Positions 10,030 through 17,718 of a stretch of 64,000 nucleotides of DNA are shown here, piece after piece. The notes beneath the pieces are model-generated. The model was not told the DNA's origin and did not search any database. It saw only the letters and a list, made by a program, of their open reading frames with translations. The number at the start of each line of letters is the position of its first letter. Within the stretch, counting starts at the first letter, position 1. This DNA is from Nostoc sp. FACHB-152. GTDB taxonomy: Bacteria > Cyanobacteriota > Cyanobacteriia > Cyanobacteriales > Nostocaceae. The stretch lies in NCBI RefSeq assembly GCF_014697475.1, contig NZ_JACJRV010000026.1:1-64000 (forward strand), in the 5' to 3' direction. The position numbers and the translations under genes were made by a program.

Positions 10030-11099
10030 GTAGCATTCCTCCTAACAGTAAACGAAGTTTTATAACCTTCATCTTCGGTATAGTCATGTTCTACACTTAC
10101 GATGTAATAAAGGCCGCTAAATCTTTTACCTACCCCAGCAATTCCAATCACTATTCCGGCGCGCAAATTGGGATTACCTTGACAATTTGCCTCACCAGAA
10201 ATGTATTCGAGTGACGTATCTCGAAACTGTCCCAATGCTATTCGCTCGGCCTCTGCTTTACTCGATACAAGTTGATTAACTATCGTATTACTAGATATCC
10301 CAAAGGCTTTTTTTACTTCTTTTGCACCAGCAGTTGAACCTCCCATTTTATCGCCTTCTTTACCAGATTCAGCCTTAGCAATAACTGTTTTCTTCTCCTT
10401 GGGTAACCATCCTTGTACTTGAACTTGATACACTTGCTTCATCGTACTTAAACGAGGTAAAAAATCTTGTAAATCTTCTCCATAAGTTAAGCTAAAAAGC
10501 TTCTGCTTTTCATTATTATGAGGACGAAAATATAAGGTTTTATCATCCACTACAATTTCATAACTAATTCGTGCTGCTCGTTCTTGCAAAAATTCCCAAT
10601 CAGTTTGATTATGTTGTAAAACATATTCCAATTTAACTTTAGTATCTTCTACTGTGGGAGTTAACCCATTGGCTTTAGCAATTTGACTGACAATATCACT
10701 ATCTTTCATTTGGGTAAAAGATTTTGTTTGACAACCCCGCAAAAAACGATGTCGTAAATCATGACCTCGCACCACTAAAATAGGGGTTTCATTTTGATTA
10801 AACTCAGGTTCAAACCCAGTAATCTCGCCAACTATAACAGTCTTGAGATTTTTCTGATGTCCCATCTGAATTTCAACTTTGTTACCTAATTCAAAAATAT
10901 CCCGATCAATCCAAGTAAATTGCTGTTTCTCTACATCCCAAGTGACAAATCTCAATTCAAACATACTAGGTGCGTCTAAATCCTCAGATACTTTTGCTGA
11001 TACAAAATCTGCATCTGCTTCTGGGGAAATAGGCTTACCTTGAATCAAAATTTTAATGTTTGGGGTAAGTGATGCAGCACCACTAGTTTTTTTAGACAT
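10026..11099 (-). CDS. Phage late control D / gp27-like hub protein (VgrG N-terminal half)
   Basis: A 357-residue hub protein of the gpD/gp27 family. Evidence: TPILVVRGHDLRHRFLRG, the DSDIVSQIAKANGLTP block, and QHNQTDWEFLQERAARISYEIVVDDKTLYFR, the best conserved segment of VgrG N-terminal regions. The protein is expected to trimerise under the tube and hold the spike encoded by the next gene. It lies 3 bp after the LysM adaptor gene and overlaps the gpV-like gene by 4 bp, so hub, spike and adaptor are produced as one translational unit. Confidence 0.9.
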   Translation of the reverse strand: MSKKTSGAASLTPNIKILIQGKPISPEADADFVSAKVSEDLDAPSMFELRFVTWDVEKQQFTWIDRDIFELGNKVEIQMGHQKNLKTVIVGEITGFEPEFNQNETPILVVRGHDLRHRFLRGCQTKSFTQMKDSDIVSQIAKANGLTPTVEDTKVKLEYVLQHNQTDWEFLQERAARISYEIVVDDKTLYFRPHNNEKQKLFSLTYGEDLQDFLPRLSTMKQVYQVQVQGWLPKEKKTVIAKAESGKEGDKMGGSTAGAKEVKKAFGISSNTIVNQLVSSKAEAERIALGQFRDTSLEYISGEANCQGNPNLRAGIVIGIAGVGKRFSGLYYIVSVEHDYTEDEGYKTSFTVRRNAT

Positions 11100-11102
11100 T
11101 CT

Positions 11103-11765
11103 TTACCTTGTTTGAGTCAAGTTAGCTATTTTTAAAGGTGGAATAGTTAACACTGTTCCAGGCGGCAATTTACGGGGATTAATTAAGCGATTTGCATCAG
11201 CAATTATACGCCAGAGTGCAGGATCGCCAAATTCTTCTCTGGCGATGCTACTCAATGTTTCTCCCCGTTTTACAATCCTCACAGGGTCATCTATAGGATT
11301 TTCAATTTTTTTCTGTTTTTGTGGCTCTATCCACTCTTTAAAAGAGCAATCTAAGGTAGCTCTTACAGGTGTCCCATCTTCCAGAAAATGGGTTAACTTT
11401 TTAGTGACAGTTTCTAAAAAACAATCAGCTAATAGAATACTATCTTTACCCGATATAGTTCCCCATATAAGTTTACAGCGAGGAGGTCTTTTTTTACTTT
11501 GACCAATCCGAGGTTGCGTTAAATTAACTATCTTTTGGGTATAGTTCTGTACGTTTTCTGGGGGATACTTATTGAGAGTGGTATCAAAAAATAAATTTAG
11601 AGTTAAAGTAGTTACATCTTCTGTAGTGACTAATCCATATTGTCCTATTTTTCCACCAGGGATAGTCATGCTAATTTCACTCGGATTAAACAGAACTTCT
11701 ATCTTCTCAGCAAAGTCTTCTGGATTACTTTTTTCGGCTTTAATAGTTAATTTTTGTAATGTCAT
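11103..11765 (-). CDS. CIS tube adaptor protein with LysM domain (Cis7-like)
   Basis: A 220-residue protein. The N-terminal part (EVLFNPSEISMTIPGG, then TLTLNLFFDTTL) belongs to the CIS_tube / Afp7 family, whose members link inner tube and hub. Residues about 165-215 form a LysM motif (VKRGETLSSIAREEFGDPALWRIIADAN, PGTVLTIPP). In this family LysM is structural and need not bind peptidoglycan. The gene overlaps the disordered-protein gene before it by 4 bp and is followed by the gp27-like hub, the usual order. Confidence 0.9.
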   Translation of the reverse strand: MTLQKLTIKAEKSNPEDFAEKIEVLFNPSEISMTIPGGKIGQYGLVTTEDVTTLTLNLFFDTTLNKYPPENVQNYTQKIVNLTQPRIGQSKKRPPRCKLIWGTISGKDSILLADCFLETVTKKLTHFLEDGTPVRATLDCSFKEWIEPQKQKKIENPIDDPVRIVKRGETLSSIAREEFGDPALWRIIADANRLINPRKLPPGTVLTIPPLKIANLTQTR

Positions 11766-13333
11766 CGATTTTTCCCTCTGCGTTCACTTTCAATGACTAA
11801 CTTTCGCATCAGTTTGCGTTCAACTTGACTAGCTATAGCATTAACGTCAATATCAACATTTCTAGTTGCTAGTGGAGAAACTGAGGTTTCTGTTGGTGAG
11901 GAAGAACTGGTGAAAGTTCTGGGATTTGAGGAAGAATCTGTATTTGAGTTTGAGTTGCGATTCGATAAGTTTGGTTGCTGGTTATTACTCTTTGATGATG
12001 GGGTAGCTTTAGCTAAAGGTAAAGGCGACGATTGAGGTTTTTGTGATGGGTTGCTTGGAGAAGTTATAGATAGAAGAGGAAGAGAAGAGATATTTTGCTT
12101 GTTATTAGTTTGATTAATTTGAGAGATATTAACAGGTTGTGTGTTGATAAAAGTTGGGTTTTGATTTTGAGAAATTTGTGAAATAGCATTTGTTACTGCA
12201 TTATTAGTCAAGTGATTTTGAAATTTTAGAGATTGGGCAGTAACTATAGGCAATTCTTCGGAATATGTTTGAGATAAAAAGTTTTCGTATTTACTTAAGT
12301 TGAAATTTTCTACATTAGTTAAGTTAGTTTGAGATTTTAGAGATTGTGCAGGAACTATAGGAAGTTCTGGGGAAGGATTTTGAGATATAAAATTTTCTGC
12401 ATAATTATTTGGCTGCCTTGGTTGTTTTTCAACTGAAATATTCAAATTGTTGGTAATGGGAAGAGATGAATCTGACTGAGAATAATTTTGTAGTTTTGCT
12501 TGAATAATAGGTAGTATGGGTTGTGGCGCAACTACGGGATTTTTTGAGTCAGAGGTAGAAGGTGAATATAAGTCGTCAGATGGGTAATTGCGATTTAATT
12601 CAGTTGTATTCGATGAAGATATTGGCAATTCCGACAAAGGTGTTATCCTCATTTCTACCGTTTTTGGTAATTCTTCAGAATTCGCTAGAGGTGACACTAC
12701 CGGAAATTCTGATGAAGAAATAGAGGTTGCATTTAAAATTGGTTGAGATTGGTGATTGAGATTTAATTCGGTTCTACTAGGCGAAGATATTGACGATTCT
12801 ATTAAAGGTGCTAATCCAATTTCTGCTGTTTGTGGAAATTTTGCAGAATTCGCTTGTGGGGAAACTATAGGAATTTCTGAAGGTGTTTCTAAGTTTAAAG
12901 GTTGGATTCTTTCAGCTGCTAAATCAGAGTTTGATAAATTTGTACTATTTGGTATATGAGTATGACTAACTGTTTTAGTTGGTAAAGATTGAGAAGTATC
13001 TAATTTTCTTTGAATTATTGTAGCTGTAGGCTGAACTTGAGAGACAATTGGCTGGGAATCATGAATTTTATTCTCTAGTTTTTGTTCTCCTGCTAATGAA
13101 ATAGGTTGTGCATAAACAATAGGAACAGGCTCTGATGATAGGGTATTAGTATTACCCCAACGTTGCATTTGTTGATTGAGTAGAGGTAAACGATTTAAAA
13201 AGCGATCGCAACGATTAATAATACGCTGACTCATTGCCATCTTCATCATTCCTGGTTGACGTAATGGACGACTCAGGCGATTTACCAAATTATGATTAAG
13301 CGCATCTTGCCAATTAGATGAAGAATTTATCAT
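11762..13333 (-). CDS. Long disordered CIS protein with a Cis6-like C-terminal helix
   Basis: A 523-residue protein of very biased composition (Ser, Asn, Gln, Pro, Thr). The N-terminus is a basic helical region (LVNRLSRPLRQPGMMKMAMSQRIINRC). The middle repeats short motifs of the type P-[IV]-V-x-[AP]-Q (PIVYAQ, PIVSQV, PIVSPQAN, PVVSPLAN, PVVAPQ, PIVPAQSL, PIVTAQSL), and two longer blocks (IVSPQANSAKFPQTAE and VVSPLANSEELPKTVE) look like duplicates. The last 25 residues form a basic amphipathic helix (DINAIASQVERKLMRKLVIE) of the type found on small proteins between the tube and LysM genes of CIS clusters. The position matches Cis6. The disordered insert could act as a flexible tether, and a tape-measure role is possible but not shown. 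Confidence 0.55.
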   Translation of the reverse strand: MINSSSNWQDALNHNLVNRLSRPLRQPGMMKMAMSQRIINRCDRFLNRLPLLNQQMQRWGNTNTLSSEPVPIVYAQPISLAGEQKLENKIHDSQPIVSQVQPTATIIQRKLDTSQSLPTKTVSHTHIPNSTNLSNSDLAAERIQPLNLETPSEIPIVSPQANSAKFPQTAEIGLAPLIESSISSPSRTELNLNHQSQPILNATSISSSEFPVVSPLANSEELPKTVEMRITPLSELPISSSNTTELNRNYPSDDLYSPSTSDSKNPVVAPQPILPIIQAKLQNYSQSDSSLPITNNLNISVEKQPRQPNNYAENFISQNPSPELPIVPAQSLKSQTNLTNVENFNLSKYENFLSQTYSEELPIVTAQSLKFQNHLTNNAVTNAISQISQNQNPTFINTQPVNISQINQTNNKQNISSLPLLSITSPSNPSQKPQSSPLPLAKATPSSKSNNQQPNLSNRNSNSNTDSSSNPRTFTSSSSPTETSVSPLATRNVDIDVNAIASQVERKLMRKLVIESERRGKNR

Positions 13334-13337
13334 AATT

Positions 13338-13820
13338 CTATAATTTAGAAATTCCTTGATGCACTAGTTCAATTCTTTCTACAGCAATTTCGTCGCTATT
13401 AGCGTTAAAACTTGGGCCTTCCCACTTGACAGGATATGCTTTTTTAAAAGTCCACCACATGACCGGAATTTGCTGATTATTAAGTAAGAGAATCGTACCG
13501 TTTAACTGTTCAACCCAACCTTGGCTAGTTGCTTTATACCAGATGTAAAACAAATCAATATTGATTAATCCTCGGCTTAAAACTAGATTGGGATAGGTAG
13601 TATGTTTAGGAAACTTATGAATATAATCATTTAATCCTCCTTCTTGATAAGATTCCAACTCAATCTCGCTACTTAAACCGCTAACTTCGCTAAAACCACC
13701 AACAACAACTCCGCCAATTTCTACAGCAAAGTTATAAGCCATGTAGGGGTCGTGTCCCAATAAACTAGCCGTTGAACCTGCGGCTAAAGCTGCATTAAGT
13801 GAGATAAGTCTAGGATTCAT
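13338..13820 (-). CDS. T4 gp19-type tube protein, second paralogue (Cis5-like)
   Basis: A 160-residue inner-tube protein. Key blocks are DPYMAYNFAVEIGGVVVGGFSEVSGL, an LVLSRGLINID strand, and the C-terminal GPSFNANSDEIAVERIELVHQGI that is nearly invariant in these tubes. It differs from the main tube (14366-14806) by a longer N-terminus and by WWTFKKAYPVKWEGP. In CIS clusters the tube paralogue just before the LysM adaptor usually forms the first ring on the hub, so this is probably the initiator tube. The ATG lies 10 bp after the stop of the DUF6760-like frame and its Shine-Dalgarno match is weak, suggesting coupling. Confidence 0.9.
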   Translation of the reverse strand: MNPRLISLNAALAAGSTASLLGHDPYMAYNFAVEIGGVVVGGFSEVSGLSSEIELESYQEGGLNDYIHKFPKHTTYPNLVLSRGLINIDLFYIWYKATSQGWVEQLNGTILLLNNQQIPVMWWTFKKAYPVKWEGPSFNANSDEIAVERIELVHQGISKL

Positions 13821-13830
13821 TTTTTTATAT

Positions 13831-13992
13831 TTACTCGCTAAGTCGCTGATTAATTTGTGCTACCTGCGTCACCCACTGCTGACGTTCTTGATGTTCCATT
13901 CCCATAATTTGTTCGTAAGACCAGTGAAAATGATAAGCAAGGTAGGCTACCTCCTCCAGTAGTCGTTCTGTGGGGTAGCAAGCTACTCCCCC
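13831..13992 (-). CDS. DUF6760-like segment without its own start codon, probably reached by a -1 frameshift
   Basis: An open frame of about 52 codons ending with TAA at 13831. It reads GVACYPTERLLEEVAYLAYH, then FHWSYEQIMGMEHQERQQW, and ends AQINQRLSE. This matches small DUF6760-type proteins found in CIS clusters (YP..RLYEEVAY.AYHFHW pattern). Between the upstream in-frame TGA and the conserved start there is no ATG, GTG or TTG; the first ATG falls after the conserved core. The frame overlaps the end of the Cys-rich gene by only about 27 nt, and that overlap holds a run of five G. It is most simply read as the second half of a frameshift product of about 171 residues. A non-standard start is the alternative. 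Confidence 0.7.
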   Translation of the reverse strand, partial: GGVACYPTERLLEEVAYLAYHFHWSYEQIMGMEHQERQQWVTQVAQINQRLSE

Positions 13993-13994
13993 AC
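13983..13994 (-). promoter_or_regulatory. Candidate -1 frameshift site (GTG GGG GAG TAG)
   Basis: The last codons of the Cys-rich gene are GTG GGG GAG TAG, with the five G at 13988-13992. A single-base backward slip on GGG gives GGA GTA GCT and enters the DUF6760-like frame. It is not a classic X XXY YYZ heptamer, because only the P-site tRNA re-pairs perfectly. A strong GGAGGAGGT lies about 30 nt downstream; its role is unclear. Confidence 0.5.
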
Positions 13995-14345
13995 GGGAAC
14001 AGTTTCCACTTCAAACTCTCCTTCACAGTGGGGACAGGCTACCCGCAAACGACTATGACCGTTTTGATTAATTCTTTGATAAAAATCCTGTAAATAAACT
14101 AAATCTCCAGAAAATAAACCCTCAATTATTTTGGTATTAATTTGCTCTAAAGTTCCTAGTTTGACTATCGTTCTTGCTAAAAGAATAATCACCAAATAAC
14201 CGGGATTTTTCTGCACCCTTGGATCTCGAATTGGGGCAATTTCATCATAAGCCGTCGAAAGGCGCATAATGCCTTCTCTGTGAGTGTTGCTTTCCGAGTC
14301 GATATATCCTTGAGGCAAGATAAAAGGAAATTCAGTTTGCTGCAT
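13983..14345 (-). CDS. Small CIS tail-assembly-like protein with a CPHC motif
   Basis: A 120-residue protein of a family found beside tube genes in cyanobacterial and actinobacterial CIS clusters. The core is LPQGYIDSESNTHREGIMRL, DEIAPIRDPRVQKNPGYLVIILLARTI, and a C-terminal CPHCEGEFEVE that could be half of a zinc knuckle (only one CxxC is visible). I prefer the ATG at 14345; an in-frame TTG lies four codons upstream. Its place between two tube genes, its small size and the overlapping second frame recall the tail-assembly chaperones of long-tailed phages (lambda G/GT, P2 E/E'). No clear Shine-Dalgarno is seen, and it starts 20 bp after the main tube gene. Confidence 0.75.
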   Translation of the reverse strand: MQQTEFPFILPQGYIDSESNTHREGIMRLSTAYDEIAPIRDPRVQKNPGYLVIILLARTIVKLGTLEQINTKIIEGLFSGDLVYLQDFYQRINQNGHSRLRVACPHCEGEFEVETVPVGE

Positions 14346-14365
14346 GATTTTGTTCAAATAAAATA

Positions 14366-14806
14366 CTAACCAATGCTGATACCTTCATGAACTAATTCAA
14401 GAGTTTCAATCGCCACTTCATCAGAAGAAGCGTTAAAATCTGGAGCATTCCAAGTTGTAGGCCAGCAATTTTCTAAATTCCAGCGAAATTTTTCTTCTCC
14501 TTTATCGTTAGCTAAAATAATCGATAGGTTGCGTCGGTCTGTATCGCCATTTTGTAATTTCTTGTGCCATTCCCACAATTCTTTATTGTCAGTAATTCCC
14601 CGTTTTAGGGTAATATTGCCATAACTATTTAGTCCAGGAATTTGGCGTTGGCTTAATGCTTTATCTGTTCCTTCTCGATAAGTTCCTGCTTTGCGAGTTG
14701 CGTTTAAACCGCTACATTCCCGAAAACCTGCATGAACAATACCATCCCATTCCACCCAGAAATTATAACCACTATAGGGGTCGTGAGGATTAGAAATTGT
14801 GGGCAT
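14366..14806 (-). CDS. T4 gp19-type inner tube protein (Cis1-like)
   Basis: A 146-residue tube protein. It begins with the family pattern DPYSGYNFWVEWDGIVHAGFRECSGL and ends NAPDFNASSDEVAIETLELVHEGI. The middle has ITLKRGITDNKELWEWHKKL, shared with Hcp/gp19-like tubes. It has a good Shine-Dalgarno (GAAGGAG, 7-8 nt before the ATG), as expected for the most abundant part of the machine. It sits after a 242-bp gap from the short sheath gene and before the CPHC gene. Confidence 0.93.
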   Translation of the reverse strand: MPTISNPHDPYSGYNFWVEWDGIVHAGFRECSGLNATRKAGTYREGTDKALSQRQIPGLNSYGNITLKRGITDNKELWEWHKKLQNGDTDRRNLSIILANDKGEEKFRWNLENCWPTTWNAPDFNASSDEVAIETLELVHEGISIG

Positions 14807-14844
14807 AAAATCACTCCTTCAATAAATTTGAATTAACATTTATG

Positions 14845-14890
14845 GCAGGCAATAGGAAGAGGTAATAGGTAACAGGCAATAGGCAATAAG
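14845..14890. repeat. AATAGGC-type heptamer array
   Basis: Degenerate tandem copies of a heptamer (GGCAATA/GGTAATA/GGTAACA) in the gap between sheath and tube genes. This is a short tandemly repeated repetitive (STRR) element of the type common in Nostocales. Its complement occurs at 15011-15043, so the two could pair in a transcript across the gap. Confidence 0.75.
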
Positions 14891-15010
14891 CAGTGTTTGA
14901 TGATTAGTATTTGTCATAAACTCTACTTCGATTCCTATATCATCTATGAGACTCCGATTTAATTGTTGAAAAAACGCAACACCTATCACCTCCCTTCTTA
15001 CGCTTCTTTT

Positions 15011-15043
15011 ACTATTGCCTATTGCCTATTCCCTATTGCCTCT
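15011..15043. repeat. AATAGGC-type heptamer array, opposite orientation
   Basis: Tandem ATTGCCT / ATTCCCT heptamers just downstream of the short sheath gene on the transcribed strand. It is complementary to the array at 14845-14890; together they could form a long-range hairpin of about 200 nt between the sheath and tube genes. Confidence 0.75.
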
Positions 15044-15048
15044 TATCT

Positions 15049-16161
15049 TCAAACCACCGAAATTCCAGTACTACTTTGCACAAGTAAAAGCTGAATAAAT
15101 TCCCCCGGAATGGTGGGTGCTAAACCAACTTCTGCTACTACTTGTCCTATTTCTCGGTTTTCTGGCGGATTAGTTTCGGCATCACATTTGACATAAAATG
15201 CCTCTTGGGGCAAACCACCTTGGAGAGCGCCTTGTCGCCACAAAGATTCACAATAAACGCTTAATTCTCTTTGCAGTCGCACCCATAAAGGAAAAGTATT
15301 GGGTTCAAATACCGTATTGGCTAAGTTACGATTTGCCCAACGTCCAAAGGTGAGAAATAAGCGACGCACATTGACATATTGCCATTCAAGAATCGGGCTG
15401 AGGGTACGCACTCCCCAAACTCGCATTCCTCTCGCTGGGAAGCTACGGATACAATTGACTCCCCCGCTAGCGATCGGATTAAGCTGTTCTTGCTCTGTAG
15501 CAGTAAGGGAAAAACTAATATCTAGTACTCCTGCAAGGGGAATATTAGCAGGTGCGCCATGTACTCCAACAGCGCGATCGCAACTTGCATATATGCCTGC
15601 AATATGACCGCAGGGAGGAATGTCTACTGAACGATTTTCTACTTTTAACCAAGGTGCATATAACGCACCGTTGCGGCTAGCAAGCTTGAGCCGTTGCTGA
15701 TTTAGAACAATTAAATCACCACTATTCAAAGCATCAAGAATCGCAAAGCGATCGCCCATTCGTTCGCAATGCTCTAAAATAGTTTGCTGCATTTTTATAA
15801 CTTCCCCATCTGAATTGAGCATGATGTCGGGAACGCAAACTAAATCGACATTTTCTAAGATTTCACTAGCCTCTAAACCTGCTTGCAAAGCATCAAGAGT
15901 GTTGTCAGCTAAGGCAATAACATAACAAAGACGACCTCCATTTTCAAAAAATCCTGCGATCGCATCTGCCAAATATCCCGTTGTTTGCTCAAAATACTGC
16001 TGAAAATGCGTCGCTAAGGTTAACCTTTTTGCTTCGTTGATGTCCGTTTTTAAGGTTGTCAAACCAAAGAAAACTGGCACACCTGTCAGTAACTCCGCTT
16101 CTGGAGTCGGAACAACATAATTTAGCGATACACCCGGTATTTTTGGCTCTAAAGTTGGCAT
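15049..16161 (-). CDS. Contractile tail sheath protein, short paralogue
   Basis: A 370-residue sheath protein. The N-terminus (PKIPGVSLNYV) is the arm that links subunits. The C-terminal domain has the sheath signature RRLFLTFGRWANRNLANTVF, FEPNT, and GGLPQEAFYVKCDAETNPPE followed by IGQVVAEVGLAPTIPGEFI. Compared with the 461-residue sheath it lacks an extra N-terminal domain. CIS clusters often carry two or more sheaths, with the minor one at the baseplate or the cap; which one this is cannot be told. It lies 55 bp after the longer sheath gene, with a heptamer array in that gap. Confidence 0.92.
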   Translation of the reverse strand: MPTLEPKIPGVSLNYVVPTPEAELLTGVPVFFGLTTLKTDINEAKRLTLATHFQQYFEQTTGYLADAIAGFFENGGRLCYVIALADNTLDALQAGLEASEILENVDLVCVPDIMLNSDGEVIKMQQTILEHCERMGDRFAILDALNSGDLIVLNQQRLKLASRNGALYAPWLKVENRSVDIPPCGHIAGIYASCDRAVGVHGAPANIPLAGVLDISFSLTATEQEQLNPIASGGVNCIRSFPARGMRVWGVRTLSPILEWQYVNVRRLFLTFGRWANRNLANTVFEPNTFPLWVRLQRELSVYCESLWRQGALQGGLPQEAFYVKCDAETNPPENREIGQVVAEVGLAPTIPGEFIQLLLVQSSTGISVV

Positions 16162-16190
16162 TAGATATTAGTTAATTGTTGACTGTTAAT

Positions 16191-16216
16191 ATTCCCTATT
16201 GCCTATTGCCTCTTCC
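16191..16216. repeat. AATAGGC-type heptamer array between sheath genes
   Basis: ATTCCCT ATTGCCT ATTGCCT-type heptamers fill the short gap between the two sheath genes and abut the stop codon of the longer one. Same family as the arrays in the next gap downstream and at 17625. Confidence 0.7.
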
Positions 16217-17572
16217 CTATTTCCCCGAACCAGTCCATTGACTGAGACGGAAAACTACGAATTCTGCGGGGTTAACTACTGCTAGACCAATTTCTGTTAC
16301 AACTTGACCCAAGTCTCTAATTTCTAGGGGGTTTGTTTCGGCATCACATTTCACATAAAAAGCTTCTTGGGGTGTCGTACCAAATAACGCACCTTTGCGC
16401 CACTCTATCAATAAAAAAGCACTAATATTGCGGCGAATTTTTGCCCAAAGTTCGGGAGTATTGGGTTCAAAAACAGTCCATTGAGTTCCTTTATCAATGG
16501 AGTCTTTTAAATAACTAAAGTGACGGCGAATATTGACGTATTTAAACTCTGTATTTGCATCTCCGCCTAAGGTACGCGCACCCCAAACGCGGATATTTCC
16601 GTTTAACTTACGAATTACGTTAATTCCATCAGGGTTGAGTCCATCATGTTTAGCTTTGCTGAGATTATATTTTAAATCTAAGGCTCCTAATATAGTTTCA
16701 TTAGCAGGGGCTTTGTGTACTCCTCTTTGTCCATCAACCCGTGCATAAACCCCAGCAATATGACCGCTTGGCGGAATATAAATATTACTATTACTAGCAG
16801 GATCGAAAACTTGAATCCACGGGAAATACAAAGCTGCATAGCTAGAATTAAAGGGTTTTAGAGTATTAACAACTCCTGTGCTGCTGAGGTCAATAGTCTC
16901 TTGACTATCAAGAATCGCAATGCGATCGCCTAATTTTTCAGCATGGTCTTTTATATCATCTCTAAGCTCTAAATTTCCCGGCGCAGCAATAATGGCAATT
17001 TCATCAATAGCTTCAAACTGATCTAAAACATTACCAATCTTGTTTTCGCCAGTTATCCAGGTGACATAACAACGAGTCCCACCATTTCTAAAAAAGCCAT
17101 AAACTGCATGAGCTAAAGTATTTTGTTCTTTATTATCTTTAGGGTGTAAAAAATCACCAAAGAATTTTTTAAATTCACTAAAGTTTGTGATGAGTTTAAT
17201 TTCTCCTGCCAAGGCAGATTGCAAATAGTAATCAACAGTAATTTCTCCAGAAGTAGGTGCTGTAGTAAATACAACTTGAGATTTTTTGGCACTATCATCG
17301 TTTGTTAGAGAAACACCACTTGCTTGCTCTTGTCCACCAACCTTAACGGTGAAATTGCTAGTCCCTATTGGATAATTGCTGAGGTCAAAAGTGGTTTTAT
17401 TACCATCTCCACTGCCGATGGTTTCCGCTTCTACTTTATTAATATTATAAGTTTGATTTTTAGTTGAAATAGTACCAACAAAAGCAGCAATACTAGTTCC
17501 AAGTCCGACAATTGGGGCAGAACCAGACGCTATTTCTTCGACGTAAACACCTGGAGAAAGATAAGTTGGCAT
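16217..17572 (-). CDS. Contractile tail sheath protein, long paralogue with inserted beta domain
   Basis: A 451-residue sheath protein. The start at 17572 (MPTYLSPGVYVEEI) is preferred over an ATG ten codons upstream, because AAGGAG lies 8 nt before it and YLSPGVYVEE is the usual sheath beginning. The C-terminal half carries the sheath core (HIAGVYARVDGQRGVHKAPAN, RVWGARTL, YVNIRRHFSYL, FEPNT, PQEAFYVKCDAETNP). Between the linker arm and the core there is an extra segment of about 70 residues (GDGNKTTFDLSNYP to TAPTSGEITVDYYL) that reads like a small beta-sandwich and is absent from the short paralogue. It would lie on the sheath surface. This is probably the main sheath subunit. Confidence 0.92.
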   Translation of the reverse strand: MPTYLSPGVYVEEIASGSAPIVGLGTSIAAFVGTISTKNQTYNINKVEAETIGSGDGNKTTFDLSNYPIGTSNFTVKVGGQEQASGVSLTNDDSAKKSQVVFTTAPTSGEITVDYYLQSALAGEIKLITNFSEFKKFFGDFLHPKDNKEQNTLAHAVYGFFRNGGTRCYVTWITGENKIGNVLDQFEAIDEIAIIAAPGNLELRDDIKDHAEKLGDRIAILDSQETIDLSSTGVVNTLKPFNSSYAALYFPWIQVFDPASNSNIYIPPSGHIAGVYARVDGQRGVHKAPANETILGALDLKYNLSKAKHDGLNPDGINVIRKLNGNIRVWGARTLGGDANTEFKYVNIRRHFSYLKDSIDKGTQWTVFEPNTPELWAKIRRNISAFLLIEWRKGALFGTTPQEAFYVKCDAETNPLEIRDLGQVVTEIGLAVVNPAEFVVFRLSQWTGSGK

Positions 17573-17624
17573 TTCCTTGGCTCCTTGCCTGGGTATATTC
17601 AAAAAATAGTTAAGATTTCAAAAA

Positions 17625-17655
17625 TCTATTACCTATTACCTATTGCCTATTACTG
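17625..17655. repeat. AATAGGT/AATAGGC heptamer array
   Basis: CTATTAC, CTATTAC and CTATTGC-type heptamers in the gap between the carboxypeptidase-regulatory-like gene and the long sheath gene. It is the third operon gap holding this repeat. Confidence 0.7.
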
Positions 17656-17718
17656 CATAGTAAGGCTTTCTAAATTTCATCAAGTTAATTTAGCATAAGC
17701 TAAAATAAACAGCCATAT

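Noticed and set aside
17573-17602. Upstream ATG of the long sheath
   Set aside because: AAGGAG lies 8 nt before the inner ATG, and the conserved sheath beginning starts there.
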